Shown here: positions 35,265 through 43,342 of the stretch, piece by piece | Numbering within the stretch: the stretch's first letter is position 1 | How the letters are laid out: each line of letters starts with the position of its first letter | NCBI GenBank assembly: GCA_937989875.1 | Contig: CALKBO010000029.1 | Location: 62,001 to 126,000, forward strand | Source of the DNA: an uncultured Collinsella sp. | Lineage (GTDB): Bacteria; Actinomycetota; Coriobacteriia; Coriobacteriales; Coriobacteriaceae | Length of the DNA: 64,000 bases | Reading direction: 5' to 3' | Notes under the pieces: model-generated | Told to the model about the DNA's origin: nothing | Database searches by the model: none | Seen by the model: the letters and a program-made list of their open reading frames with translations, nothing else | Program-made: the position numbers and the translations under genes

Positions 35265-36197
35265 ATGATTTACACGCTCACTGCAAATCCCGCCATTGAC
35301 TACAACATCGCCTGCGACGGCCTTGCTGCCAACACTGTCACGCGTACCCGCAACGCCGTCTACACGCCCAACGGCAAGGGCCTCAACGTCTCGTTTACGC
35401 TTGACCATTACGGTGTCGACACCACGATCCTGGGTTTCTTCGCTGGCTTCTCGGGCGAGTTTATCGTTAAGGGCGCCGAGGCCCTGGGCGTGCCCGTCAA
35501 GCCCGTGTGGACCGACGGCATCACGCGCGTCAACGTGTTCCTCAATGCCGGCCCCGACACCGAGTACAACATGGTCAACGCCGGTGCCGCCATCAACGAA
35601 GCCAATGAGCAGGAGATGTTTGAGCTTATCGATTCGCTTGATGACATGACCTGCTTGGTCATCAGCGGCTCGCTGCCTCCTAACACTTCCGAGGGCTTCC
35701 TGTCCGAGGTCCTGCGCCGCGTCAAGGCCAAGGGGGCCGAGTTCGTCCTCGACATCTCGAGCCATCAGCTGGCAGACCTCATTGCCATGGAGCCGCTGCT
35801 GATCAAGCCCAATGACGATGAGCTGCTCGATATCTTTGGCATTAAGGTGAGCGGTGGCGACGATGAGTCCGTCAAGGGCGCGATGGCCGAGCTGCACGCC
35901 AAGGGCGCCAAGAATGTGCTGCTGACTCTTGGCGGCGCCGGTGCGTACTTCTCCAACGGCGAGCACATCTGGTTTGCCAACCGCACCTTCGACGTCAAGC
36001 TGCTGTCGACGGTGTGCGCCGGCGATTCCTCGCTCGCTGCCTTCCTGTCCGTGTGGCACGATGCCCCCGAGCGCGTCGAGGACGCCCTGCGCCTTTCGAT
36101 GGCTACCGGCGCCAACGTGGTCGAGTGCCCCGGTCTGGGCGATTTTGCCAAGGTGGACGAATATAAGAAGCACATCGAGGTTCGCCAGGTCTGCTAG
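35265..36197 (+). CDS. 1-phosphofructokinase, second copy (PfkB family)
   Basis: A 310-residue PfkB kinase of the same length as the gene before it and similar throughout: LTANPAIDYNI start, NGKGLNVSFTL loop, SGSLPPN and catalytic Asp254 in CAGDSSLAAF. Here the catalytic loop has the usual GDSS form, whereas the first copy has GDCT. It follows a terminator, so it likely has its own promoter (GAATATACTTT at 35222-35232). GAAAGGA precedes the ATG. The copies may differ in substrate or control. Confidence 0.85.
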   Translation: MIYTLTANPAIDYNIACDGLAANTVTRTRNAVYTPNGKGLNVSFTLDHYGVDTTILGFFAGFSGEFIVKGAEALGVPVKPVWTDGITRVNVFLNAGPDTEYNMVNAGAAINEANEQEMFELIDSLDDMTCLVISGSLPPNTSEGFLSEVLRRVKAKGAEFVLDISSHQLADLIAMEPLLIKPNDDELLDIFGIKVSGGDDESVKGAMAELHAKGAKNVLLTLGGAGAYFSNGEHIWFANRTFDVKLLSTVCAGDSSLAAFLSVWHDAPERVEDALRLSMATGANVVECPGLGDFAKVDEYKKHIEVRQVC

Positions 36198-36219
36198 CCG
36201 CATCGATACATCGTTGCCG

Positions 36220-36256
36220 AACACCCGCTTTGGATTACCAAGGCGGGTGTTTTTTT
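36220..36256 (+). terminator. Intrinsic terminator after the second fruK
   Basis: ACACCCGC pairs with GCGGGTGT across a loop with a further TTTGG/CCAAG pairing, followed by T7. Confidence 0.88.
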
Positions 36257-36393
36257 GCGCGCTGAACGTATGTGGCGTCTGCTGTCTCGTTTTATCGAAT
36301 CGACGAAGCAATTGCGTGTGCGCGCTTTCTCGTTTCTTGCTAGACTTCTTGAGAACCATCGATTAACGCTCACAAGTGCAGGAGGCCATAGGC

Positions 36394-37788
36394 ATGTGCA
36401 ATGTTTCGCTCAACGGTACTCAACCGTCCGATGCCTCCCTGCGCGTCCTTCGCGCGCTTGAGGCTGGTGGTCTTGAAGCTTGGTACGTGGGCGGCTGGGT
36501 GCGCGACGCCCTGATGGGGTGCCCCAGCCATGATGTTGATATGTGCTGTAGCGGCCTGTGGCAGGAGTCCAAAGCTGCGCTCGAGGCCGCCTGCATCGCG
36601 GTCGTGGAGTCGGGCATTAAATTTGGCGGAATCACGGCTATTTGCGATGGCGAGCGCATCGAGGTCACCACCTACCGTCTGGATGGCTTTTACACCGATG
36701 GTCGCCATCCCCAGAGTGTGGAGCGTGCTGCCTCGCTCGAGGACGATCTGGCGCGCCGCGACTTTACCGTCAACGCCATGGCCTGGCATCCCGAGCGCGG
36801 TCTTGTCGACCGCTACGACGGCCAGGGTGACTTGGAGCGCAAGCTGATTCGCGCTGTCGGCGATCCCAAGCGTCGCTTTAACGAGGACGCCCTGCGCATG
36901 CTGCGTGCGGTACGCTTTGCCTGCCGCCTGGACTTTATGATTGAGCCCGAGACTAAGCGCGCGCTTGCCGAGTGTGCGCCGCTGCTCGATGCCGTGGCGA
37001 GTGAGCGTGTGGGTATTGAGCTCGAGGGCATTCTTTCGACCGGTCATGGGGGAGACGCGATGCTCCGCTATCCCGAGCTCATTTGCGCCGCCGTGCCCGA
37101 GCTTGTCCCTGGCCGTGGCTTTGACCAGCGCAGCGTTTATCATGCGTTTAACGTCTACGAGCATATCGCCCGTGTGTTGACGGTGGCAGGGGAGCTGGCG
37201 CTGTGTGACGGCGTCGCGCCCTCATCGAGCCTTATGTGGGCGGCGTTTTTGCACGATGTGTCCAAGCCCGAGTGCTTTACGGTCGATCACGCCGGCAGCG
37301 GACACTTCTACGGTCATCCCGAGCTCGGCGCCAAGAAAGCGCGCGTCATTATGGATCGCCTGGCGCTCTCGCACGACCTGGTGCGCGACGTGTGCCTGCT
37401 CATCAAATATCACGACAAGCCGCTGCGCCCCGAGCGCTCCTGCCTGCTCAATATGATGCGCGCGCTTTCGGGTGAGGGCGTCGACACGGCCCGCCTGATT
37501 GACGAGCTCATGGACCTTAAGCGTGCTGACACACTCGGCAAGGCCCCGTCGTGCTTCTATTACGTCGAGACGATCGAGGAGATGCGTGCACTCGCCCATA
37601 ATCTGTTGGGGGCAGGGGAGCCCTATACGCTCAAGATGCTCGCCATCAACGGCGGCGACCTGATCCGTGCCGGAGTCAAGCCCGGGCCGGAACTGGGTCA
37701 GCTTCTCAACTCCGCCCTCGACGCCGTGATCGAAGACAACATTCCCAACGAACGCGAAGCTCTTTTGGTCCATCTCAACTTGAATTAG
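36394..37788 (+). CDS. cca: CCA tRNA nucleotidyltransferase with HD domain
   Basis: A 464-residue polymerase-beta-type enzyme that adds or repairs the tRNA 3' CCA. The N-terminal catalytic core has YVGGWVRDALMG, HDVDM (the metal-binding acidic pair) and RRDFTVNAMAW, followed by RFNEDALRMLRAVRFACRL-type RNA-binding helices and an HD domain (FLHDVSKP, with KYHD later). The ATG at 36394 has AGGAGG eight bases upstream; GTG at 36376 was rejected. Both tRNA genes just downstream already encode CCA. Confidence 0.9.
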   Translation: MCNVSLNGTQPSDASLRVLRALEAGGLEAWYVGGWVRDALMGCPSHDVDMCCSGLWQESKAALEAACIAVVESGIKFGGITAICDGERIEVTTYRLDGFYTDGRHPQSVERAASLEDDLARRDFTVNAMAWHPERGLVDRYDGQGDLERKLIRAVGDPKRRFNEDALRMLRAVRFACRLDFMIEPETKRALAECAPLLDAVASERVGIELEGILSTGHGGDAMLRYPELICAAVPELVPGRGFDQRSVYHAFNVYEHIARVLTVAGELALCDGVAPSSSLMWAAFLHDVSKPECFTVDHAGSGHFYGHPELGAKKARVIMDRLALSHDLVRDVCLLIKYHDKPLRPERSCLLNMMRALSGEGVDTARLIDELMDLKRADTLGKAPSCFYYVETIEEMRALAHNLLGAGEPYTLKMLAINGGDLIRAGVKPGPELGQLLNSALDAVIEDNIPNEREALLVHLNLN

Positions 37789-37915
37789 CTACTCAGTTTA
37801 CCTGCGTGTTCCATAACCTGCCGACAATTTTTCGGCAATTTGGAATTTCTTCTTGCGCTGACGTTTTTTGTCCCGTAATATATTTCCTCGCAGCACGGCA
37901 GTGCAGATGTCATGT

Positions 37916-37992
37916 GGCCCGTTCGTCTAGCGGTTTAGGACGCCGCCCTCTCAAGGCGGAGATCACCAGTTCGAATCTGGTACGGGCTACCA
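37916..37992 (+). tRNA. tRNA-Glu (CTC), copy 1
   Basis: The acceptor GGCCCGT pairs with ACGGGCT, discriminator A and an encoded CCA follow. The anticodon stem CCGCC/GGCGG holds the loop CTCTCAA, giving anticodon CTC. The T loop TTCGAAT is canonical. Confidence 0.95.
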
Positions 37993-38014
37993 CTTCATTT
38001 CTGCTGAGGCCTAT

Positions 38015-38091
38015 GGCCCGTTCGTCTAGCGGTTTAGGACGCCGCCCTCTCAAGGCGGAGATCACCAGTTCGAATCTGGTACGGGCTACCA
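38015..38091 (+). tRNA. tRNA-Glu (CTC), copy 2
   Basis: Identical over its full 77 bases to the copy 99 bases upstream, with the same CTC anticodon and encoded CCA. The two are probably co-transcribed and end at the terminator that follows. Confidence 0.95.
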
Positions 38092-38101
38092 TGCATCTCA
38101 T

Positions 38102-38135
38102 ACCCGGTCTTCCCATAGAAGGCCGGGTTTTTTAT
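38102..38135 (+). terminator. Intrinsic terminator after the tRNA-Glu pair
   Basis: ACCCGGTCTT pairs with AAGGCCGGGT (one G-U) and is followed by T6. Confidence 0.85.
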
Positions 38136-38241
38136 TTTCAAACAACCGTCTGCAATTCCCGTTTGAACCAGAGCTTTGCGTTCTGCCTATGGCCCTTACG
38201 GGTACAATATCCAAGATATTTTGACTGTTAGAAGGAGTCTC

Positions 38242-39549
38242 ATGACGGAGTCCTCTCAGCATACGTCTAAGCCCCAGGTCGAGGTTGAGGCCTCGGGCGG
38301 AGATGACAATAAGAGCGCACGCCGTGGCGCCATCTTTATCGGCGTCGTGCTGGTGGGTTATATCGTCTATCTGGTGGTAACCGGGCAGATGGGGCAGTTC
38401 TGGGCCGCTATGTCAAGCGTCCAGGCGCCATGGCTCGTTGTCGCGTGTCTTTGCATGTTCATGTATCTGTTCTTTGGCATTGTGGCCTATGCGATCGCCG
38501 TCTGGCTCGACCCATATTCGCCCGTCGGTATTCGCGACCTCATTTCGGTCGAGGCGAGTGGCATCTTCTTTGGCAACTTGACGCCTATGATGATGGGCTC
38601 GACTCCCGCCCAGATCTACCGCCTGACCAAAGCGGGCCAAAATGTCGGCGAGGCCGGAGCCACGCAGTTCACGCGCTTTATCGTGTACCAGTTTGGCCTC
38701 GTTGCCTGGGGCGCTATCCTCCTGCTTGCTCGCATGCCGTTTTTTGCCGAGCGCTATGGCGACATGACGCTGCTGTGCGTCTTTAGCTTTGGTGGGCACT
38801 GCTGCATCTTGCTTGGCATCTTCGCCGTCGCGCTCATGCCTAAGACCGTCACGCGCGTCGCCCATTGCATCATCAATTGGCTTGAGCGCATTGGTGTCTC
38901 GGCCACTAAGATCGAGGGATGGCGCACGTTTGTCGATGGCGAGATCTACTCCTTCTCCGAGAAGTTCAAGCTTTCAGCCGGACATTTTTCTTCCATGCTG
39001 CTCACGGTGGTCATCACCATGCTGCAACTCGCGTTTTTCTACCTCGTGCCGTATTTCCTGATGCTTGCCTTTGGCCACCACGAGGTCGACTTTTTCTCGG
39101 TCATGGCCGCGAGCGCCTTTGTCCAGCTGCTGAGCTCTGCGGTCCCCCTGCCCGGTGGAACTGGTGGCGCTGAGGGCGGCTTTGCATTGTTCTTGGGTCA
39201 TTTCTTTGGGTCGGCTTCGACCGCTGGCTATCTGCTGTGGCGCCTCATTACGTTTATTGCGCCGACCATTTTGGCTGCGCCCCTGCTGGGCCTTAAGAGC
39301 GCCCACAACGAGAGCATCCATGCGCGCTGGGATCGCGTGATGCGCAAGCTCGGCCGCACGCCTCAGACGCCCTCTGCGCCCACTAAGCCGCACCCCGTGA
39401 ATGCTGTTACTGTTGATCCCAAGAAGCAGGCTCAGAAGGCTTCTGGGACCGCTAAGCCGGCTCATAAAGCCTATGTGCGCCAGACAGGCGATGGTATTCG
39501 CGTATCTCCGTCGGCACTCAATAAGAAGAAGCACCCTAAGTCGCAGTAG
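38242..39549 (+). CDS. YbhN/LPG synthase-TM family membrane protein
   Basis: A 435-residue protein with about eight membrane helices in the pattern of the lysylphosphatidylglycerol synthase TM/UPF0104 family, including GNLTPMMMGSTPAQIY near the middle and the conserved PLPGGTGGAEGGFA loop. It lacks the aminoacyltransferase domain, so a flippase- or transporter-like role is more likely than synthesis. The C-terminal 90 residues are basic and Pro/Ala/Lys-rich. GAAGGAG precedes the ATG at 38242. Confidence 0.82.
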   Translation: MTESSQHTSKPQVEVEASGGDDNKSARRGAIFIGVVLVGYIVYLVVTGQMGQFWAAMSSVQAPWLVVACLCMFMYLFFGIVAYAIAVWLDPYSPVGIRDLISVEASGIFFGNLTPMMMGSTPAQIYRLTKAGQNVGEAGATQFTRFIVYQFGLVAWGAILLLARMPFFAERYGDMTLLCVFSFGGHCCILLGIFAVALMPKTVTRVAHCIINWLERIGVSATKIEGWRTFVDGEIYSFSEKFKLSAGHFSSMLLTVVITMLQLAFFYLVPYFLMLAFGHHEVDFFSVMAASAFVQLLSSAVPLPGGTGGAEGGFALFLGHFFGSASTAGYLLWRLITFIAPTILAAPLLGLKSAHNESIHARWDRVMRKLGRTPQTPSAPTKPHPVNAVTVDPKKQAQKASGTAKPAHKAYVRQTGDGIRVSPSALNKKKHPKSQ

Positions 39550-39598
39550 GGCAGTCGTGCGTTCTTCATGATGCGGGGCATATTTGTGCTGTATGGGG

Positions 39599-39622
39599 GA
39601 TAATCCTCTTACGTAGATTATC
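39599..39622. promoter_or_regulatory. Candidate TetR operator
   Basis: GATAATC and its inverse GATTATC are separated by 10 bases, about 45 bases before the TetR start. Autoregulation is inferred. Confidence 0.4.
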
Positions 39623-39665
39623 TCTCATCTGTTGATGAATGCTCGCATATCGAAGGGACACGCCC

Positions 39666-40277
39666 ATGGCAACCAGCAAACCGCGTCTTGATCGTCGCAT
39701 CGTTCGCAGCCGTAATGCCATCCTTTCCGCTTTCGAGCGCCTGCTCATGGAAAAGCCGCTGGCAGACATTACGGTGAGTGCCATCGCGCGCGAGGCCAAT
39801 GTCGACCGCAAGACCTTTTACGTTCACTTTGGTACGGTTGACGGCCTGCTCGATGCCATTGCCGTCGATGTGGTGGAGATGATTGTCGACTCGGTCGAGA
39901 AAACGCTTGCTTCCATGGACGGCGACACCAACGAGCGCGCCCTGGGCGCGGCGGCGACCTTCTTTAAAACCGTTAACGAGGCACTGTGCAACAACTTGGT
40001 GCTCAATCGTCAGCTGATCGAGAATATTCCGCTCGATGATTTTATGGCTCGTCTTCGTGCGCCGCTCGAGCACGAGATTGCCGAGCGCGATCTGCTGCCC
40101 CAAGGTCTCAAGGACGAAATGTTCGACTACTATCTGGCGTTTTTGCTGTCGGGTATTATCGGTATCTATCGCACGTGGGCGCTGTCTGACGGCTCGGTTC
40201 CTATCGAGCGTGTCTCGGAGGTTGCTAACGACCTCACGCTCAACGGCCTGTCGAGTCTGGAATCTCGCTTCGAATAG
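39666..40277 (+). CDS. TetR-family transcriptional regulator
   Basis: A 203-residue regulator with an N-terminal TetR helix-turn-helix (residues about 10-58, with ITVSAIAREANVDRKTFYVHF) and a helical ligand-binding C-terminal half resembling the TetR_C_7 layout. GAAGGGA lies eight bases before the ATG. It precedes, in convergent orientation, a radical SAM gene. The ligand and targets are unknown. Confidence 0.85.
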   Translation: MATSKPRLDRRIVRSRNAILSAFERLLMEKPLADITVSAIAREANVDRKTFYVHFGTVDGLLDAIAVDVVEMIVDSVEKTLASMDGDTNERALGAAATFFKTVNEALCNNLVLNRQLIENIPLDDFMARLRAPLEHEIAERDLLPQGLKDEMFDYYLAFLLSGIIGIYRTWALSDGSVPIERVSEVANDLTLNGLSSLESRFE

Positions 40278-40301
40278 CATCGATAATTCAACAACTTAAA
40301 G

Positions 40302-40371
40302 AAGTTGCGGTGGAATAGGGATTGTTTTGGTTATTGGAAGGACGATCTAGTCCCTATTTCACCGCAACTTA
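40302..40371. repeat. Palindromic repeat, copy B
   Basis: AAGTTGCGGTGGAATAGGGA and the inverse TCCCTATTTCACCGCAACTT form arms of about 20 bp with one mismatch around a 25- to 30-base centre. It shares its arms with copy A at 31507-31571. Confidence 0.85.
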
Positions 40372-40391
40372 GTAAAACTGTTTTGATGGTA

Positions 40392-40437
40392 AGGCGGAGC
40401 AGCCTCGAAGATGAGCCTCGAGACTGCTCCGCTTCAT
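40392..40437. terminator. Bidirectional terminator between tetR-type and radical SAM genes
   Basis: GCGGAGCAG-CCTCGA pairs with TCGAG-ACTGCTCCGC, with T-rich flanks on each strand. It separates convergent genes. Confidence 0.75.
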
Positions 40438-40465
40438 TTCTGAGCGTTTGCCGTGTAGAACAGCA

Positions 40466-41899
40466 TTAATCGCCGTTTTTGAGCGTGCGGCCCTGCTTTT
40501 CGAACTTGTGCATGTCGCTATCGGCCATACCCTGTGACTTGTCCTCGTGACGCTTGGCGTATAGCGGATCGTCGGAGTCGTTCCAGATGCGGTCGGCGAC
40601 AGGTGACCATGCCTCGGCGGCAGCCTGGGTCTTTTCGCGCAGCTGCTCGGGTGACTCCTTCTCGATAAGATCGGTGCTCATTGCGCCACTCTCGGCAACC
40701 ATTTTGGGCAGCACGTCGGGATTCTCGAGCATGGGGCATGGTTTGAGGTAGTTGTCGTTGAACGGCATGTTCTCGTAGTACTTCATAAAGAGGGGAGAGC
40801 GCAGCGCGTCGAGTAAGCTCACATCGTGGATGTTGGCGTTTGAGTAGTGGATGAACACGCACGGCTCCACGTCTCCGGCGGCGTTGATGTGCAGGTAGCG
40901 GCGGCCGCCGGCGATACATCCGCCTACAAACTCGCCGTCGTTTTGGAAGTCGAGCGTAAACAGCGGCTTCTTCTCACGCATTTCGCGGATAAAGTGATAC
41001 ATCTGCTCGCGCTGCTCGGGCGTGGGCATGAGCTCGGGGGTTGCATTGCGGCCAACCGGCATAAAGTGGAAGTACCAGCAGAAGAGTGCTCCCTCGCCGA
41101 TCATCCAGTCCATGTTCTCCTCGGTAGCAACCGTCTCGGCATTGGCGCTGGTCCAACAGGTGGAGATACCAAACGGCAAGTCGCGCTCGCGCAGGAGTTT
41201 CATGGCGTGCTCGATCTTTGCGTAGGTACCCTCGCCACGACGGGCGTCGGTGGTGTGCTCATTGCCCTCGGCGCTGATGGCGGGGACAAAATTACCTACG
41301 CGAATCATATCGTCGCAGAAGGCCTCGTCGATCAGCGTGGAGTTGGTAAAGCAGAGAAACACGCAGTCCTGGTGCTTCTCGCAAATCCGGATGAGGTCCC
41401 GCTTGCGCACCAATGGCTCGCCACCAGTGTAGATATAGATGTGGGTACCCAGAGCTTTGCCCTGCGTAACGATAGAGTCGATGTCTTCGAACGAGAGATT
41501 CTGCTTGTAGCCGTACTCGGCGGCCCAGCAGCCCGTGCAATGCAGGTTGCAGGCGCTCGTGGGATCGAGCAGGATGGCCCACGGAACGTTGCACTGGTAC
41601 TTTTCGCGGTTCTTTTCCTGCTCTGGCCAAGCAAGCAGGTTGGCGTCGACAATGAGGGTCTTAAGCAGTTTGGTTCGCATCTGGGGATTAAGGCTGAACA
41701 CACGCATGATCAGGTCATACCAATTGCCGCGGCTCTTGATGACATTGGTGAATGCCTCTCGCTGTACAGGAAATACGCGATTGGGGACCAGCTTGTTCAC
41801 GAGGTCCATGATTTTGTCGATGTTTTCTTGCGGGTTGTCGTCGAGATAATCGATGAGCTTGTTAAGCGCTGCACGCTCTGCTGACTGTGTAAGCGACAT
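40466..41899 (-). CDS. Radical SAM/SPASM domain protein
   Basis: A 477-residue protein with a radical SAM cluster motif CNLHCTGCW at about residues 117-125, YIYTGGEPLV for SAM binding, and a C-terminal SPASM-like cysteine set (GGCIAGG, GDVEPCVF, CPMLENP), which suggests an extra iron-sulfur cluster. About 90 residues precede the cluster. Such proteins modify peptides, enzymes or small molecules; no peptide precursor gene is nearby. It is a single minus-strand gene, 221 bases from the IS element. Substrate unknown. Confidence 0.82.
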   Translation of the reverse strand: MSLTQSAERAALNKLIDYLDDNPQENIDKIMDLVNKLVPNRVFPVQREAFTNVIKSRGNWYDLIMRVFSLNPQMRTKLLKTLIVDANLLAWPEQEKNREKYQCNVPWAILLDPTSACNLHCTGCWAAEYGYKQNLSFEDIDSIVTQGKALGTHIYIYTGGEPLVRKRDLIRICEKHQDCVFLCFTNSTLIDEAFCDDMIRVGNFVPAISAEGNEHTTDARRGEGTYAKIEHAMKLLRERDLPFGISTCWTSANAETVATEENMDWMIGEGALFCWYFHFMPVGRNATPELMPTPEQREQMYHFIREMREKKPLFTLDFQNDGEFVGGCIAGGRRYLHINAAGDVEPCVFIHYSNANIHDVSLLDALRSPLFMKYYENMPFNDNYLKPCPMLENPDVLPKMVAESGAMSTDLIEKESPEQLREKTQAAAEAWSPVADRIWNDSDDPLYAKRHEDKSQGMADSDMHKFEKQGRTLKNGD

Positions 41900-42033
41900 G
41901 GGTATATCCTTTCACGTGTGCTTAATGTGTGATAATACCCACTTGTAGATTAAGCGAAGTCTAAAGATTCGGAATGTGTCTATTCAACGAATCAATTTAA
42001 TTTGGGGTGAAGCGTTATACGCCGACACCTTCT

Positions 42034-42050
42034 AAGTTGCGGTGAAATAG
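42034..42050 (+). repeat. Palindromic repeat, half copy C
   Basis: AAGTTGCGGTGAAATAG matches one arm of copies A and B, but no inverse arm follows. It lies about 70 bases from the left end of the IS element. Confidence 0.65.
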
Positions 42051-42141
42051 TGTCAGATGGGGATTCGGACGATTTCTTGGACCGCGCCTAGGCGTATCCA
42101 TTGGAGTGGGAAGGATAAACTGGACTTTCTTTTAAGGATCC

Positions 42142-43008
42142 TCAAGCGTATTGCCGCTCGTATTCCACTGGAGACATGTAGCCCAGGGTGGAATGCGTGC
42201 GCACCCTATTGTAATAGAGCTCTATGTACTTGAAGATGTCCTGCTTGGCCTCGTCCCTCGTCCCATAGCTCCTCTCTTTCACCAATTCCCTTTTCAGCGT
42301 CTTGAAGAACGACTCGGCCACCGCGTTGTCCAGCGGCGTGCCGGGCCTTGATACCGACTGGACTATGCCATGCGAGTCCAGACACCGCTGGAAGGAACGG
42401 GAGGTGTACTGCGCGCCCCGATCGTCATGGAAGACGAGGCTGCCGTCATCTGGCGGACCCTCCCTGCCGACCGCCTGCTCCATCGCGTCGATCGCGACCT
42501 TCTCGGTGATGCGCTCGGACATCGACCAGCCCACGACCTTGCGGGAGAAGGCGTCTATCACGGCTGCGAGATAGAGCCACCCTTCTCTTGTGGGTATGTA
42601 GGTGATGTCGCCCACCCAAAGCCTGTTGCGCCCGCCCACGGTGAAAGCGCGCTCTACCAGGTTCAACCGAGGGTCTCCCGGCTCGACCTTCTTCTGGATG
42701 CGGTGTTTTCGGGTCGCGCCCTTTCCGGCAAGTCCGAGCTTCTGCATGATGCGGAGCACGCGCTTCTCGCTCACGACGATGCCGCTTTTTCGCAGTTCGC
42801 GGTTGATGCGCCGGTAGCCGTAACGGCCCTTGTGCCGCTCGAAGGCCTCGACGACGAAACCTTCGATCGCCTCCCGCTCTATCTGGGCGTCGGACTTCTT
42901 CCGGCCGAGATACTCGTAGAAACCGGATTTCGAGACTCTCATCAGCCCGCATGCCTTCTTGATGGGGCCGATCTCGCCCCTATGCTCTTTGAGGAACTCG
43001 AACCTCAC
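42142..43008 (-). CDS. IS3-family transposase OrfB (integrase, DDE)
   Basis: About 288 residues from the GTG at 43008. It has the HTH_21 and rve integrase layout with catalytic Asp in VGDITYI, Asp in VFHDDRGAQYTS and Glu in LDNAVAESFFKTLK. The frame is open further upstream, and an AAAAAAT run at 43039-43044 (minus-strand sense) is a likely -1 frameshift site producing an OrfAB fusion. The GTG overlaps the orfA stop, so separate coupled initiation is also possible. Confidence 0.9.
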   Translation of the reverse strand: MRFEFLKEHRGEIGPIKKACGLMRVSKSGFYEYLGRKKSDAQIEREAIEGFVVEAFERHKGRYGYRRINRELRKSGIVVSEKRVLRIMQKLGLAGKGATRKHRIQKKVEPGDPRLNLVERAFTVGGRNRLWVGDITYIPTREGWLYLAAVIDAFSRKVVGWSMSERITEKVAIDAMEQAVGREGPPDDGSLVFHDDRGAQYTSRSFQRCLDSHGIVQSVSRPGTPLDNAVAESFFKTLKRELVKERSYGTRDEAKQDIFKYIELYYNRVRTHSTLGYMSPVEYERQYA

Positions 43009-43304
43009 GCATGGTCTTGACTCAAGAAGGCCCGGAAATTTTTTAGTATCTCGTTCTCGCGCTCGAGCTCCTCGACCTTCTTCTTGAGCTTCACGATCTC
43101 GTAGTCCTTGTTGATCTTCGGGGAGCCGTTTCCGGGGAACGCGCCGTCTCCCATCTCCTCGTATTCGCGGGCCCACCTTCTCAGCGTCGAATCCTTTATG
43201 CCGAGTTCCTCCGATAGGCCTTTGACCGTCATTTCCCCGGACAGGACCACCTTTGCCGCCGAGACCTTGAACTGCCTGTCGTATCGCTTTCTTCTTTGGG
43301 TCAT
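43005..43304 (-). CDS. IS3-family transposase OrfA
   Basis: A 99-residue DNA-binding protein: a basic helix-turn-helix (RQFKVSAAKVVLS to LGIKDSTLRRWARE) and a leucine-zipper end (EIVKLKKKVEELERENEIL). ATG at 43304 was chosen with AAAGG upstream; GTG at 43313 is in frame. Its 3' end holds the presumed frameshift site. Confidence 0.9.
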   Translation of the reverse strand: MTQRRKRYDRQFKVSAAKVVLSGEMTVKGLSEELGIKDSTLRRWAREYEEMGDGAFPGNGSPKINKDYEIVKLKKKVEELERENEILKNFRAFLSQDHA

Positions 43305-43342
43305 CTTGAACACCTTTCGCTCTTAACTAGGTGTCCAATTCA

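Larger units (their letters stand above)
42121..43337 (-). mobile_element. IS3-family insertion sequence
   Basis: It carries overlapping orfA and orfB on the minus strand. The ends are imperfect inverted repeats: TGGAC, six bases, TTAAG at the left, and the same pattern read inward from 43337 at the right. No target duplication is seen: the left flank ends AAAC and the right flank begins ATTC. It sits exactly between the core genes and the corrinoid island. Confidence 0.88.

Noticed and set aside
37916..38091. Possible CRISPR-like direct repeat
   Set aside because: The repeat is the 77-base tRNA gene, only two copies, with cloverleaf pairing. No CRISPR array or cas gene was seen anywhere in the window.
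37806..38231. Open frames running through the tRNA-Glu pair
   Set aside because: They read through two complete tRNA genes; repeated peptide segments reflect the tRNA duplication.
42121..43337. IS transposase as a broken pseudogene because of the orfA/orfB frame change
   Set aside because: The -1 frame change at an A6 run is the normal expression mode of IS3 elements, and all DDE residues are present.
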